Part shown: piece after piece, positions 1 to 10,540 of the stretch
How the letters are laid out: each line of letters begins with the position of its first letter
Numbering within the stretch: the first letter of the stretch is position 1
Origin: Aegilops tauschii subsp. strangulata
Lineage: Eukaryota > Streptophyta > Magnoliopsida > Poales > Poaceae
Reading direction: 5' to 3'
DNA length: 64,000 nucleotides
Assembly: GCF_002575655.3 (NCBI RefSeq)
Contig: NC_053035.3
Coordinates: 87,569,322 to 87,633,321 of the forward strand
The notes under the pieces: model-generated
Database searches by the model: none
What the model saw: only the letters and a program-made list of their open reading frames with translations
Told to the model about the DNA's origin: nothing
Translations under genes and position numbers: made by a program

Positions 1-590
1 TCCCTGGGCGGCGGCCCAAGTGGTGGGAGCTCCTGCGATGCTCGTGGGCTGAGCTCGCGGCTCAGGTGCAGGCGACAAGCGTCCATGGCCGCGTGGGCGG
101 CGTGGTGGCTGGTGTTTTGACGTTCTGTGGCGGTGAAGGCGGAGTATGCTTGCCAGGGTGACGGAGGCGGCGCCCGTGGACGTCGCCATTTTCCCGAAGT
201 CTCCGTTGTGGTTACTCCTTTCCCTTCGCCGTGCTGCGGATAAAAATCTGGACCATTGGATCGGGTGGTGGCGGCGCTTCGGTGTCGTGTCCTTCCTGAA
301 GGCGCCATCTTGGAGCTCACGGTTCGTCGACATTCAACTTCACCTCTTCACGGTTTCTCCGGGAAGGGCTCCGGCGGCTCCTTAGTGATGCTCACTGTCA
401 ATCTGTAGTCTGCTTCGAGTTGTGTGGGGTGTTGTTGTTGAGATTCTTTGGCACCTATGTATCTGGCCTTGGGTGAGTGTGGGTGTGGGTGTGTTGTGTT
501 GTGGTTTGTATCAATTGGTATGTTGGTTGTTGCTTTATATCTAAAGCGGGGCGAAAGCCTTTTCCGGTAAAGGGAATCAGGAATCTAAAC
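1..590 (+). mobile_element. Probable 3' tail of a non-LTR retrotransposon (LINE)
   Basis: No convincing coding frame is visible. The stretch is GC-rich at first, turns into a GT-rich low-complexity part around 475-515, and ends with a motif around 531-570 (gctttatatctaaagcgggg, then gcgaaagcc) that I associate with 3' untranslated ends of Triticeae LINEs. The 5' part lies outside the window. The junction with the F-box gene is near 590-611. No clear poly-A tail or target duplication was found, so the class assignment rests on recognition of the terminal motif only. Confidence 0.4.
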
Positions 591-611
591 GTCCGTCTCT
601 ATTATTTGTAG

Positions 612-1712
612 AAGAAGAAGAAGAAGCACAAGCAGGGGCAGGAGCACGAGAAACACCCTGCTGGGAGCCTTCCTGAGGGCCCCCTTGTCGAGATTCTGTC
701 CCGGGTGCCTTACAAGTCATTCTGCCGCTTCAAGTGCGTGTCCAAGCCGTGGCTTGCCCTCTGCTCCGACCCCGACATCCGCAAGAGGTCACCCCAGACC
801 ATGGCAGGTTTCTTCCTCCGCAACTATGGCATGCGCCCCTGTTTCATTAACTTGTCCGGAAGAGGCCAACCCCTGGTCGACCCTTTTCTCTCTTTCTTGC
901 GCGAGAGCTTTAAACTTCTCATCCCCCAGCATTGCTGCGGTGGCCTTGTTCTCTGCAAATACTGGGAATCGTATTGTTTTGAGGAAGATGAGTACAATCT
1001 TGTCGTGTGCAATCCTGCGACCAAGAAGTGGGCTGAGCTGCCTCCTAATCCTATACAATTGCAAGACGAAGACGAAGAAGAAGTCGAAGAATATTTGTGT
1101 TTCGATCCAGCCGTCCCCTCCCGTTTCATGGTATTCACACACACTTGGGATTTCACAGAAGTGACAATCTACTCATCAGACACTGGACGATGGACTACGG
1201 TGGAGAGTGGTTGGATTGATAAGACTCCTATTGGTCTTCCTGTCTTCCTGAATGGTACTTTGCATTTGATGACCACTGAATATTCAATAGTCACAGTAGA
1301 CACAGAGGGGAAGGTTTGGGGGCAAATTGATATTCCAGGCAACATGCGAGACAGCTCTGATTATCCGTTCATTGGACAGTCTCAGGGACGATTGTATGCT
1401 TGGTGTATAAATGATAATGTTGATGTTTGCCAACTTTTAGTTTGGGCTCTTGAGGATTATGGTGGTGCAAAGTGGGCCTTGAAGGATACTGTTAACATTT
1501 CAGAACTGTTTGGAAGGGATCGTTACAAATATGTGGAGCCCTTAGCAATTCATCCAGATTGTGATTTGATTTTCCTTACCGACCGGAGGGGGAAGGCTAT
1601 CTCATATGATATGGACAGCAAGAAAGTGCATGTTATCGGCACTCACGAAACATTCTATGGTGCTATACCTTATGTTCCATGTTTTGCGGAATGGCCGTCA
1701 GATGGTCACTGA
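612..1712 (+). CDS. F-box protein with F-box-associated domain, 3' coding exon (start codon missing)
   Basis: Open for 366 codons up to TGA at 1710-1712. F-box proteins are substrate receptors of SCF (Skp1-cullin-F-box) ubiquitin ligases. The F-box lies at about residues 20-60 of this exon (GPLVEILSRVPYKSFCRFKC, then VSKPWLALCSD). The rest, with a CNPATKKW-type motif near residues 130-140, resembles the F-box-associated/beta-propeller region of plant FBA proteins. There is no ATG between the in-frame TAG at 609-611 and the F-box; the first usable codon by bacterial rules is GTG at 705, inside the F-box, so it is not the real start. The sequence just before 612 (ttatttgtag) reads as a splice acceptor, so a first exon probably existed upstream, where LINE-like sequence now lies. 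It could be a live gene with a distant first exon or a fragment. Confidence 0.72.
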   Translation, partial: KKKKKHKQGQEHEKHPAGSLPEGPLVEILSRVPYKSFCRFKCVSKPWLALCSDPDIRKRSPQTMAGFFLRNYGMRPCFINLSGRGQPLVDPFLSFLRESFKLLIPQHCCGGLVLCKYWESYCFEEDEYNLVVCNPATKKWAELPPNPIQLQDEDEEEVEEYLCFDPAVPSRFMVFTHTWDFTEVTIYSSDTGRWTTVESGWIDKTPIGLPVFLNGTLHLMTTEYSIVTVDTEGKVWGQIDIPGNMRDSSDYPFIGQSQGRLYAWCINDNVDVCQLLVWALEDYGGAKWALKDTVNISELFGRDRYKYVEPLAIHPDCDLIFLTDRRGKAISYDMDSKKVHVIGTHETFYGAIPYVPCFAEWPSDGH

Positions 1713-2153
1713 CCTTGGTGGAACTATATATTGTCTTCATAGAATTCAGCCATGGAGAATATGCAACACCTAGCAACAGCTTCCAGTGGCTAATGCTTAG
1801 TTGTATGAATGAGTCTAGGTATTTGATATATCGGCTGCCTCTAGTGCTAATCATTATGGTCACCTGTTAGCTCTTGGTATGGGGTAACTGTGAGGGTATA
1901 TTATCTATTTTTGAAATTGGTTGGATTTTCACCTCTTTATTTTCCGTTTAAGATTGGAGATGCTTATCTCTTGTTGCAACTTGCAAGTACATTTATCTTT
2001 TATGGACAACTTGTTATCCATCGGTTCTGAATATTGATATCGCCTTGTTCTTATGCACATGTTAAAGACTGGAGATGCCTGTCTCTTGTACGTTTATTGT
2101 TCTTCCATTTTATTTCACTTCATTGGGGGAAGAGGATTTTTCGAGGGGAGGAG
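1713..2153 (+). other. 3' flank / UTR of the F-box gene
   Basis: AT-richer sequence after the stop codon with no supported reading frame. It presumably includes the 3' untranslated region; no defined polyadenylation signal stands out. It ends at the target duplication aataa (2154-2158) of the copia element. Confidence 0.4.
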
Positions 2154-2158
2154 AATAA

Positions 2159-2303
2159 TGTTAAGAGTTATAATATAAGTCATGTATACCCCTTTGTATT
2201 TATCCCGTAGTATAAGGGGTTTCCTGCATATGTACCACACCTGTACATGTATATATATATCGGCATATGGCCTCATGGGAATACAAGTTGCTTATTCCTA
2301 ACA
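2159..2303 (+). repeat. 5' LTR of the small copia element
   Basis: Starts TGTTAAGAG and ends CCTAACA. It matches 6913-7053 almost base for base, with an extra A near the start and one more TA unit in the TATATA stretch around 2250. Confidence 0.93.
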
Positions 2304-2315
2304 TGGTATTAGAGC
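2304..2315 (+). other. Primer binding site (initiator tRNA-Met type)
   Basis: TGGTATTAGAGC directly follows the LTR. It matches the common plant copia site TGGTATCAGAGC with one C-to-T change. Confidence 0.85.
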
Positions 2316-2390
2316 TTTAGGTCTCTTTTTCGCACGCGCAACTCGTGCTCGATCCCATCCCCGCCGCCGCCGCGATTTTTCTTCGCCTCG

Positions 2391-2638
2391 GCGTCGCCCC
2401 TCCCGCCAGTCTCCGCCTCCGCCGGCCGCCCGGTGCCCCTCCAGCCCGTCCCCGCCGGCTGCCAGGCGCCCTCCCACGCTAGGCGCCGCTCCCGCCGCCC
2501 GCTGGGTGCCGCCGATCCCGCCAGGCGCTGCTTCTCCCGCCCGCGTCGCCCCTCCCGCCAGTCTCCGCCTCCGCCGGCCGCCCGGTGCCCCTCCAGCCCG
2601 TCCCCGCCGGCCGCCAGGCGCCCCCCCACGCTAGGCGC
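2391..2638 (+). repeat. Direct duplication in the GC-rich leader of the copia element
   Basis: About 98 bp beginning gcgtcgcccctcccgcca at 2391 is repeated at 2543 with few differences, giving a 152-bp offset. It lies in the untranslated, proline-codon-like leader before the gag ATG at 2858. Confidence 0.8.
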
Positions 2639-2857
2639 TGCTTCTCCCGCCCGCCAAGTGCCGCCGTTCCTGTCAGGCTCCTCGCCACCCGCCAGGTGCT
2701 GCTTCCGCCAGGTGCTAGGGCGGCTCCCGATCGCGCCCTCCCACCAGTTGGATCGCCCAGCCCCTCCCGCCGGTTCGATCTCCTCCTGATCGGCTGGGCT
2801 GCCGTCTGCAGTCTGCTGCGCCGTTCATCCTCGTTCGGATCTTTGCCAAAAAAAAAC

Positions 2858-4343
2858 ATGTCTGCTGCATCGGGCTATGTTTCTGTCCCTCGCTGTCCGG
2901 TGATCTTCGATGGTACTAACTACACCGAGTTTGCTGGCTTCATGCGCATTCACATGCGTGGCATCCGTCTCTGGGGTGTTCTTTCTGGTGAAGTCTGCTG
3001 TCCGCCACGTCCGGTTCCTCCGGTGGCCCCTACTCCGCCGACTCCACTGGTTCTTCCTCCGGATGCTAATCAGGCTGCCAAGGATGCGGCTAAGGTTGCT
3101 GATGAGGCTGCTGATCGTGCCTATGATGAGAGGGCTTTGGCTTATGAGGAGGCTCTTCAGACGTATCATGGTGCTTTGTCTGTTTACACCCAGTGGCTTG
3201 ATGATGATGCTCGTGCTGCAGCTGTTCTCACTGCTAGTGTTCTGCCTCAGTTTGCTTCTGAGTTTCTGGATCTTCCTACTGTCTTCCAGATGTGGACCTG
3301 TCTTCGTCAGCGCTATGAGCCCTCTGGTGATGCCTTATACCTTTCTGTGGTTCGTCAGGAGCATGCTCTTCAGCAGGGTGACTCTACTGTTGATGACTTT
3401 TATGCACAGAGTTCTGCTATCTGGCGCCAGCTTGATTCTCTCCGCAGTGCTGGTTGTCGTGCTTGCCCCTGCTGCCAGGCTGTCCAGGCCGATTTGGAGT
3501 TTCATCGCGTCTACGAGTTCCTGTCTCGGCTCCGTAAGGAGTTTGAGCCCCGACGTGCTCAGTTGCTTGCTCGTGGCCGTATTTCTCTCATGGAGGCGCT
3601 TTCAGAGATTCGTGCTGAGGAGACTCGCCTACGTGGTGCTGGTTTGCTGGAGGTTCCCTCTGTGCTCGCTACTCGGGTTTCTTCCACTCCACCTGCTGCA
3701 CCGCCCCATTCTCGCTCGAGTGCTCCGCCGCTCTTGCCCACTCCTTCTGAAGGCTCAGGTCGGCCCCGTTCACATTGTGACTACTGCAACAATGATGGTC
3801 ATGTTGAGTCCCGTGCTACACCAAGCGGAAACACCTGCGCAAGGCGCGATCATCCTCCTCAGGGACTTCGTCATCTCCCTCGCCAGCTTCAGCCATTGCT
3901 TTGACTGAGCAGGATATTCTGAGACTTAAGCGTCTGCTCGCGGCTTCAGGTTCTTCCTCGACGGGTACTGCTGGTTCTGTGACTGATGCTTCCCGCACTG
4001 AGCACCCGCCCTCTACACAGTCAGGTACATCCCCATGGGTTCTGGATTCTGGAGCTTCTTTTCATATGTCTTCTCATTCTTCCGCTTTGTCTTCTCTTCG
4101 CTCGCTGGATTCTCCTGTTCATGTCTTCACTGCTGATGGTACTCCACTTTATGTTGCTAGTAGAGGCCATCTTTCTACTCCTTATTCTGTTCCTGATGTT
4201 GCTCATGTTCCTTGACTTACCATGAATCTGTTTTCTGCCGGTCAACTTACTGATTCTGGTTGTCGTGTCATCCTTGATGTTGACTCTTGTTCTGTTCAGG
4301 ATCGTCGCACGCACACTCTGGTTGGGGCTGGCCCTCGCCGCCG
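2858..4343 (+). pseudogene. gag-protease part of the small copia polyprotein, broken
   Basis: The ATG at 2858 follows an A-run and opens a Gag of the retrotransposon gag/UBN2 type (FDGTNYTEFAGFMRIHMRG near residues 12-31). Gag forms the particle and packages RNA. The CCHC zinc knuckle starts CDYCNNDGH near 3777, but the frame changes at about 3814 inside the knuckle. The second frame continues through the aspartic protease motif WVLDSGASFHMS near 4039 to a TGA at 4213-4215, which reads like a CGA changed to TGA. The same frame continues after it to about 4343, where an internal deletion joins it to integrase sequence in another frame. Confidence 0.88.
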
Positions 4344-6898
4344 ATATTATTTTCATTGATGATTTTTCTCGTTACACATGGCTTTATTTCATGACTTCAC
4401 GTAGTGAGGTGTTGTCTATTTATAAGCGTTTTGCTGCCATGGTTCATACTCAGTTCTCTTCACCTATTCGTGTTTTTCGTGCTGACTCCGCTGGTGAGTA
4501 TATCTCTAAGATGTTGCGTGGTGTCCTTGCTGAGCAGGGTACTCTTGCCCAGTTCTCTTGTCCTGGTGCTCATGCTCAGAATGGTGTGTCTGAGCGCAAG
4601 CATCGTCACCTTCTTGAGACGGCTCGTGCTATGATGATCGCCGCCTCTCTTCCGCCTCATTTTTGGGCTGAGGCTATCTCCACTTCTGTCTATCTCATCA
4701 ACCTTCAGCCATCTGCTGCTTTGCAGGATGGTGTTCCTTTTGAGCGTCTGTTTGATCGCTCTCCCGATTATTCGATGCTTCGCTTGTTTGGTTGTGTTTG
4801 CTATGTTCTTCTTGCCCCTCGCGAACGCACCAAACTGACCGCTCAGTCTGTTGAGTGTGTCTTCTTAGGCTACAGTGATGAGCATAAGGGCTATCGTTGT
4901 TGGGATCCTGTCGGTCGTCGGATGCGTATCTCTCGAGATGTGACTTTTGATGAGTCTCGTCCTTTTTACCCACGCCCATCTTCCTCGGTCTTTTCAGTGG
5001 AGGATATCTCTTTTCTCACTTTTCCTGACTCCCCTATCACTCCCGTCGCGCCTGTGCTTATTCGTCCCACTCCCTCTGCTTCTCCACCCCTCGCCGATTC
5101 ACCGCCACCATCTTCCCCGGTCTCCGCACCTAGCATGTCACCGGATTCTACACCTTCATCTCCGGTGACTTCTTCGTCGCCACCCCCTGATTCTCCCTTG
5201 GCGATTCCTCCTTCTCTTGTTCCATCTCTTCCTCAGCATTACACTCGTCGTTCACGACCTGTGGATGCTTCCTTGGATGAGTCGTCCTCTTCCTCTCAGC
5301 CTACTTATGGCTTGCGTTCTCGTCCTCATCCGCCTATTGATCGCTTTGGATTTCCCACCGCTGGTGCTGTTCTTGAGCCGACTTCTTATCGTCAGGCTGT
5401 TGTTCATCCTGAATGGCAGTTTGCGATGGCAGAGGAGTTTGCTGCTCTTGAACGCACTGGTACCTGGGATCTTGTTTCTCTTCCTCCCGGAGTCAGTCCC
5501 ATCACTTGTAAGTGGGTCTACAAGGTTAAGACTCGCTCCGATGGTTCTCTTGAGCGTCACAAAGCTTGTCTCGTGGCTCGTGGTTTTCAGCAGGAGCATG
5601 GTCGTGATTATGACGAGACTTTTGCTCCTGTGGCCCATATGACCACTATTCGTACACTTCTTGCCGTTGCCTCTGCACGCCACTGGTCTATATCTCAGCT
5701 TGATGTTAAGAACGCCTTTCTTAATGGTGAGCTGCGTGAGGAGGTGTACATGCAGCCACCACCTGGGTATTCTGTTCCTGATGGCATGGTGTGTCGTCTT
5801 CGTCGCTCTCTCTATGGCCTTAAGCAAGCCCCTCGCGCCTGGTTTGAGCGTTTTGCTTCTGTGGTCACTACTGCTGGTTTTTCAGCAAGTGTTCATGATC
5901 CCGCATTGTTTATTCACCTTTCTCCTCGTGGCCGGACTCTTCTTCTTCTCTATGTTGATGATATGGTCATCACTGGGGATGACCCCGAGTATATTGCCTT
6001 TGTAAAGGCCCGTCTTAGTGAGCAGTTTCTTATGTCTGATCTTGGACCTCTTCGCTATTTTCTTGGGATTGAAGTCTCTTCTACCTCTGATGGCTTTTTT
6101 ATATCTCAGGAAAAGTATATCCAGGATCTTCTTGCTCGTGCTGCTCTTTCTGACGAGCGCACTGTTGAGACTCCTATGGAGCTCAATGTTCACCTTCGTG
6201 CTACTGATGGTGATCCTCTCCCTGACCCGACGCGTTATCGTCATCTCGTTGGTAGTCTTGTCTATCTAGCTGTCACTCGTCCGGACATCTCTTATCCGGT
6301 TCATATTCTGAGTCAGTTTGTTTCTGCTCCCACATTGGTTCATTATAGTCATCTCCTTCGTGTTCTCCGATATCTTCGGGGCACGATCTCTCACCGTCTC
6401 TTCTTTCCTAGCTCCAGTTCTTTACAGCTTCAGGCCTATGCGGATGCTACCTGGGCTAGTGATCCTTCTGATCGCCGTTCACTTTCTGCTTACTGTGGTT
6501 TTCTTGGCGGTTCTCACATTGCCTGGAAGACGAAGAAACAGATTGCAGTTTCCCATTCGAGTGCTGAGGCTGAGTTGCGAGCTATGGCTCTTTTGACGGC
6601 AGAGGTGACTTGGTTACGGTGGTTACTTCAGGACTTTGGTGTTTCTGTCACTACACCGACTATGCTCTTATCTGACAGTACATGTGCTATTAGCATTGCG
6701 CGCGATCCTGTGAAGCATGAGCTCACCAAGCATATTGGTGTTGATGCTTTCTATGTGCGCGCTGCTGTGCAGGATCAGGTCGTTGCTCTTCAGTATGTGC
6801 CTTCCGAGTTACAGTTGGCGGATTTTCCGACGAAGGCCCAGACTAGAGCACAACATGGCTTTTATCTCTCCAAACTCAGTGTTGTTCCTCCACCATGA
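4344..6898 (+). pseudogene. Integrase (5'-deleted), reverse transcriptase and RNase H of the small copia element
   Basis: A long open frame runs to TGA at 6896-6898. It enters the integrase core at [10 protein letters not shown]; the upstream HHCC finger and the first catalytic Asp of the DDE triad are missing. The second Asp (RADSAGEY) and the Glu (NGVSERKH) remain. Reverse transcriptase follows, with [40 protein letters not shown] and the catalytic YVDDMVITG at about 5951. RNase H has YADATWASD and [10 protein letters not shown] and RNase H look intact, but without a complete integrase the copy could move only with proteins from elsewhere. Confidence 0.9.
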
Positions 6899-6912
6899 GT
6901 TTGAGGGGGGGT
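6898..6912 (+). other. Polypurine tract of the small copia element
   Basis: GAGTTTGAGGGGGGG-type purine run ends right at the 3' LTR start (TGTTAGAG at 6913). It primes plus-strand DNA synthesis. Confidence 0.8.
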
Positions 6913-7053
6913 GTTAGAGTTATAATATAAGTCATGTATACCCTTTTGTATTTATCCCGTAGTATAAGGGGTTTCCTGCATATGTACCACACCTGTACAT
7001 GTATATATATCGGCCTATGGCCTTATGGGAATACAAGTTGCTTATTCCTAACA
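6913..7053 (+). repeat. 3' LTR of the small copia element
   Basis: TGTTAGAG...CCTAACA, 141 bp, followed by target duplication aataa at 7054-7058. Confidence 0.93.
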
Positions 7054-7058
7054 AATAA

Positions 7059-8004
7059 CATGACCCTCTGTGTGTGACCATTCTCCTATTTGAATTCTGA
7101 CTATGCTGTCTGACTAAATCTATTTTTGAGCATCTTGCGATTTTGTTTACTGTGATGTTAGTTTACAGATTTTTGTCATCTTTTTCCAAAATTGTGCAGT
7201 GAGTTCCTAAACATGCAAATTGAATTATTTGCATATTGTCTGAGATTATAACTGTTTGTCCAAGAAGACGACATTTTCCTTCAGTGAAATGTGATCACCA
7301 AAGGTTTTGATCAGTCAAGGCATGCATTTTCCCATCATAAACCTAAGCATTGCGATTGTCAAGTCTTGGTTCCAGCGACAGTTTTCTTTACCTGTATATA
7401 TAAGCGTGAGCCTGAGAGACTATCTAGAGGGTGGCCACTGACAGAGAAAATAAGCCAAGAACTATATAGTCACCAAGGTGTCTCTTTCTTGTTTTCAAGC
7501 CCAAAACGCCGTTGCATCCCGAACTCCCGGTTCCTTCCAATCAGATACCAGTGAGGATTACAACATGGAAAGCCTCTAAGTATTGTCCATAATTAAGCGG
7601 AAACTATATCTTTCTTTGGCAGAGAAATAACAGAGTAGTATTGATCCAGTTAACAAACATCAAAACATAGATGAAACTATTTTGACATCTCCTAATAAGG
7701 AATTAAAGAGCAGGGGCGCCTTGCTTTGCTAACCCAAAGCATTCTAAGGAAACAAAATAACCAGAGCCAATTGCCTGGTAAGCCTGGAGAAATGCAATGG
7801 ACTATCAAGGCAAAATAAATAAACAAAGTGATGCCACTTTGCATCTCCTCCTTATAAAGCAAGCACATAGGCATTCATAAAACAACAGAACCACCTGATA
7901 CTGTCACAAAGTCTGGAAACCAGGCAAGTACCCATTGCAACTAAAATATCTAATGTTAAAGATCTAGAAACCATGAACTATTAGCATTGCCAAAATACTG
8001 GGCA
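7059..8004. other. Intergenic sequence between the copia element and the MATH-BTB gene
   Basis: AT-rich, no supported gene. Short open frames at 7291-7554 and 7692-7874 have no recognisable domain. The right part probably holds the 3' untranslated region of the minus-strand MATH-BTB gene. Confidence 0.4.
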
Positions 8005-9057
8005 TCACTCTGCCGACGGCATGTCAATCAGCTTCATCACAACAGAAGGACAGCTGATATACACACGCTGGAAGCTTTCAGTGGCCACAACTGCCCTCCA
8101 GTTTGCATGGGAGCTGAGGAAATCAAAGCATGCCTTCTTCAGCCCAACGCAGTGGTGCTGATCAGCGAGAGCCAGGATGGTCGCAACTGTGCCTACATCG
8201 ATGTACCCGCATAGCCTTTCCTCGCAAACCAGCTTCAGCCTCTCCATGTCATACCTGTCTGCCGTGACAAGTAGATGCTGGAACATGGTATCTTCATCTT
8301 CTTCTTTTGTCTCTAGTATCTTGTCGGTGTAGGCGAAATAGAGCAACGCCTTGAACACCTGAGCCTCTATGTCATCTATGTGTATGACTCCGGATGTGCC
8401 ACCCTCCTTCATTGCGCCGAAGAGCTCCGCACTGAATACCGGCGATCGGGAGGCGAGCACGCATCGGTGTGCGGCGAACGTCTCACTGCCAACCCGAAAC
8501 ACCACATCGGCGCCCTTCTCGGTCTTAAGGAGAACGCCGAGGTGCTTGTTCAGGTCGGACGGGGGCGGGGAAACAAACTTTGGGGCAGCAGCCTCGGCCA
8601 TCTTGGTGGAGAACCCGTTGATGACAACAATGTCACACCTGATTGTGAAGGAATCATCCTTGAGATGCTTGGATTTCTCAAAGGCTTCCCTTTTGATGAA
8701 CTTTGAAGTCCCCCAGCCAGAGCTGCCTGCGTAGTTCTTCACAGCTGCCCCCGATGGGAATGAAGGCAGCACTTCCTCCTTCTGCACCGCGTCGACGAAC
8801 CAGAAACTGTGGCGCGCTTTCACCTCCGTGCTGCCAACAACGTTGTCGTCGAGACACAGAAAAAAGGACAGGTGATCCGCTGACTCCGATGTTTGGCCGT
8901 TGGGGTAGTATTCGATGTGCCAGCGATGGCCGCACGCGGCGAACTGGTGTGACTTAAGGGGTTCTCCGGTGGGAACAGTCTTGGTGCAGGAGTAGCCATC
9001 GACCGTGAGAAGGTGGTACCCGCTCGCCCTGTCGGCGACGATGGCGGAGGCTGACAT
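8005..9057 (-). CDS. MATH-BTB (BPM-type) protein
   Basis: Single-exon, 350-residue protein with intact frame. The track-free choice of start is the ATG at 9055-9057, because the protein then begins MSASAIVADRASGYHLL, the usual opening of the grass MATH-BTB family; an in-frame extension upstream has no ATG. The MATH domain covers about residues 10-150 (SGYHLLTVDGYS; HRWHIEYYPNG; DDSFTIRCDIVVI). The BTB/POZ domain covers about 168-290 (GADVVFRVGSETFAAHRCVL; LASRSPVFSAELFGAMKE; ALLYFAYTD), followed by a BACK-like helical tail. Such proteins act as substrate adaptors for CUL3 ubiquitin ligases: BTB binds cullin 3 and itself, MATH binds substrate. The family is strongly expanded in grasses. This is the best candidate in the window for a working host gene. 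Confidence 0.93.
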   Translation of the reverse strand: MSASAIVADRASGYHLLTVDGYSCTKTVPTGEPLKSHQFAACGHRWHIEYYPNGQTSESADHLSFFLCLDDNVVGSTEVKARHSFWFVDAVQKEEVLPSFPSGAAVKNYAGSSGWGTSKFIKREAFEKSKHLKDDSFTIRCDIVVINGFSTKMAEAAAPKFVSPPPSDLNKHLGVLLKTEKGADVVFRVGSETFAAHRCVLASRSPVFSAELFGAMKEGGTSGVIHIDDIEAQVFKALLYFAYTDKILETKEEDEDTMFQHLLVTADRYDMERLKLVCEERLCGYIDVGTVATILALADQHHCVGLKKACFDFLSSHANWRAVVATESFQRVYISCPSVVMKLIDMPSAE

Positions 9058-9777
9058 CAACGGCTTCCCGCTGACCGCAAGCCTTCCCTGAGGGTGGGAA
9101 GCTGGCAACTTTGTCTCCTCTATCTCCGGCGACCGCGCTTTTTAGGAGGGATTTGCTGCTGCTACCGCTTTGCTAGGGTTCAAGCGCCGGAGATTTTTAG
9201 GACAAGGCATGGATGGATGGATGAACCGAAAAAATATATGAAGCGATGCCCTTAGGGAAGAAGAACACGTAACTTTTACTGGACTCTTGGGCTTACACGA
9301 AGTACTTGATGGTTTAGCTCGGCCGGGCCTAATAGTCTCCCGGCCTTTATGGTGATCTTGGGGAAAAAATCCGCTCCATCTCTTCTTTTTTCAAACAGGA
9401 GGATAAACCACCGACCAACACCCAGTATTAAATGTTATTAAACATTGATGATGCCAAACAAAATAAATCTTGAAATCACTAATCCCAAACGACCGCTCCT
9501 CAACTAGTTGCTCTCAACAAATCTAGTTAAACGATTGGAGGTCATTCATGTACGACAAGCCTCGCGACAGTATCTCTAAATCCCACCTTTTACCCATGTG
9601 ATATATCCCCACAGAAAGGGTGCAATGCTCCAAGAAAATACCTTCAAGGAGTAATCGCTCTCCGCATGCCAACGTCAGTTGGTCCAACCAATGCGAGGCA
9701 AAGAGTTTCCACCATCGAAGCGGGTCTTTGAACCAACAGTTCCAACAGGGAAATGACACATGGACGTCAATCCTACC
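9058..9777. other. 5' flank of the MATH-BTB gene
   Basis: Upstream region of the minus-strand gene. About 100 bp next to the start codon is moderately GC-rich and may be leader. No TATA box is convincing. The open frame 9523-9873 (minus) spans the LINE end and I do not recognise it. Confidence 0.35.
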
Positions 9778-9862
9778 TTTTTTTCGAAAAGTGGGTTCGC
9801 CCCAGCCTCTGCATCGGAACAATGCATAGACCATGATTATTAATAAGCAAAAGGTCCAACAC
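9778..9862 (-). mobile_element. 3' end of a LINE, separated from its body by the Sirevirus
   Basis: Read on the minus strand it ends in an A-run (T-run at 9778-9784 on plus) after a motif common at 3' ends of grass LINEs (tgcagaggctggggcg near 9800-9815). Its other part begins at 42603, after the Sirevirus and its aacac duplication; the minus-strand sequence then reads smoothly across the removed insertion. Confidence 0.65.
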
Positions 9863-10530
9863 TGTAAGTGCATCTAGTGCCCCTTAGTGATTTTGGTGTA
9901 TTGAAGACTTATAGGTTAAGGATCTAATGCGTTTATGAGTGTACACAGGACTATAAGTCTATGAGGAGTTTGATATTTACAGAGAAGTCGACCCCTAAAA
10001 ATGAAGTTCTTCGACTGAAGACTTTGGATTTCTGAAGACTTTCTGAAGACTTTGAAAGTGAAGAAATTGGTGTGACCTTGAAGACTTGGTATTCATTCGA
10101 GGAACATGAAGCGTGAAGACTTTTGTTTTCGTAGTTTCATTTTCTCTTTCTTGAGTCATAGGAAACACCGTACTGTTAAAGGGGGTCGAGGAAATACAAA
10201 GGAAAAATTTCCATGTGATGCTCAACTCAAAATCCTACACCTACCAATCCCTTCGAGTGAAGCCATTGAAAATCTCATACAGTTCAGCCATATTCTTCAG
10301 TGACAGAGACGGAGTTCTTCTGGTCTCTGAGGAATTTGTTCTGACTGAGGAGTTAGGAATTCGCCAGTGCGGATTGCCTACAGTGAGGAACATGATAGCC
10401 CTGAGGAATTTTAGACTCAAGTTTCCGACCGTTGCTGTGCTACGCGCCAGCTGTCCCAAAATATCTTATCCACCTAACGGTCATATCATTGAAGGGCATT
10501 TATGTCTTATCATGTCGGGCTGCTCCCTAG

Positions 10531-10540
10531 GCTATAAATA
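10531..10540 (+). promoter_or_regulatory. TATA box of the Sirevirus LTR promoter
   Basis: gctataaata in a GC-richer setting; the same motif is at 41765-41774 in the 3' LTR. Expected to drive the genomic RNA. Confidence 0.7.

Larger units (their letters stand above)
2159..7053 (+). mobile_element. Ty1-copia retrotransposon with very short LTRs, internally deleted
   Basis: Complete boundaries are visible: 145-bp and 141-bp LTRs (TGTT...AACA), a 5-bp target duplication aataa at 2154-2158 and 7054-7058, a primer binding site right after the 5' LTR and a G-rich polypurine tract before the 3' LTR. Domain order protease-integrase-RT-RNase H makes it copia; gag type and short LTRs fit the Ale/Retrofit (Hopscotch-like) lineage. 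The reading frame is broken by a frameshift near 3814, a TGA at 4213 and an internal deletion near 4343. The LTRs differ by about 3 substitutions and 2 small indels by hand count, so insertion looks fairly recent. It sits just downstream of the F-box gene. Confidence 0.93.

Noticed and set aside
146..385. 79-residue open frame near the window start
   Set aside because: Lies in the LINE-like tail, no domain, GC-rich composition explains it.
2309..2859. Minus-strand open frames in the GC-rich copia leader
   Set aside because: Low-complexity Gly/Arg coding caused by GC-rich repeats; no domain.
9523..9873. 116-residue minus-strand open frame
   Set aside because: It runs across the LINE end and the Sirevirus border, so it cannot be one original gene.
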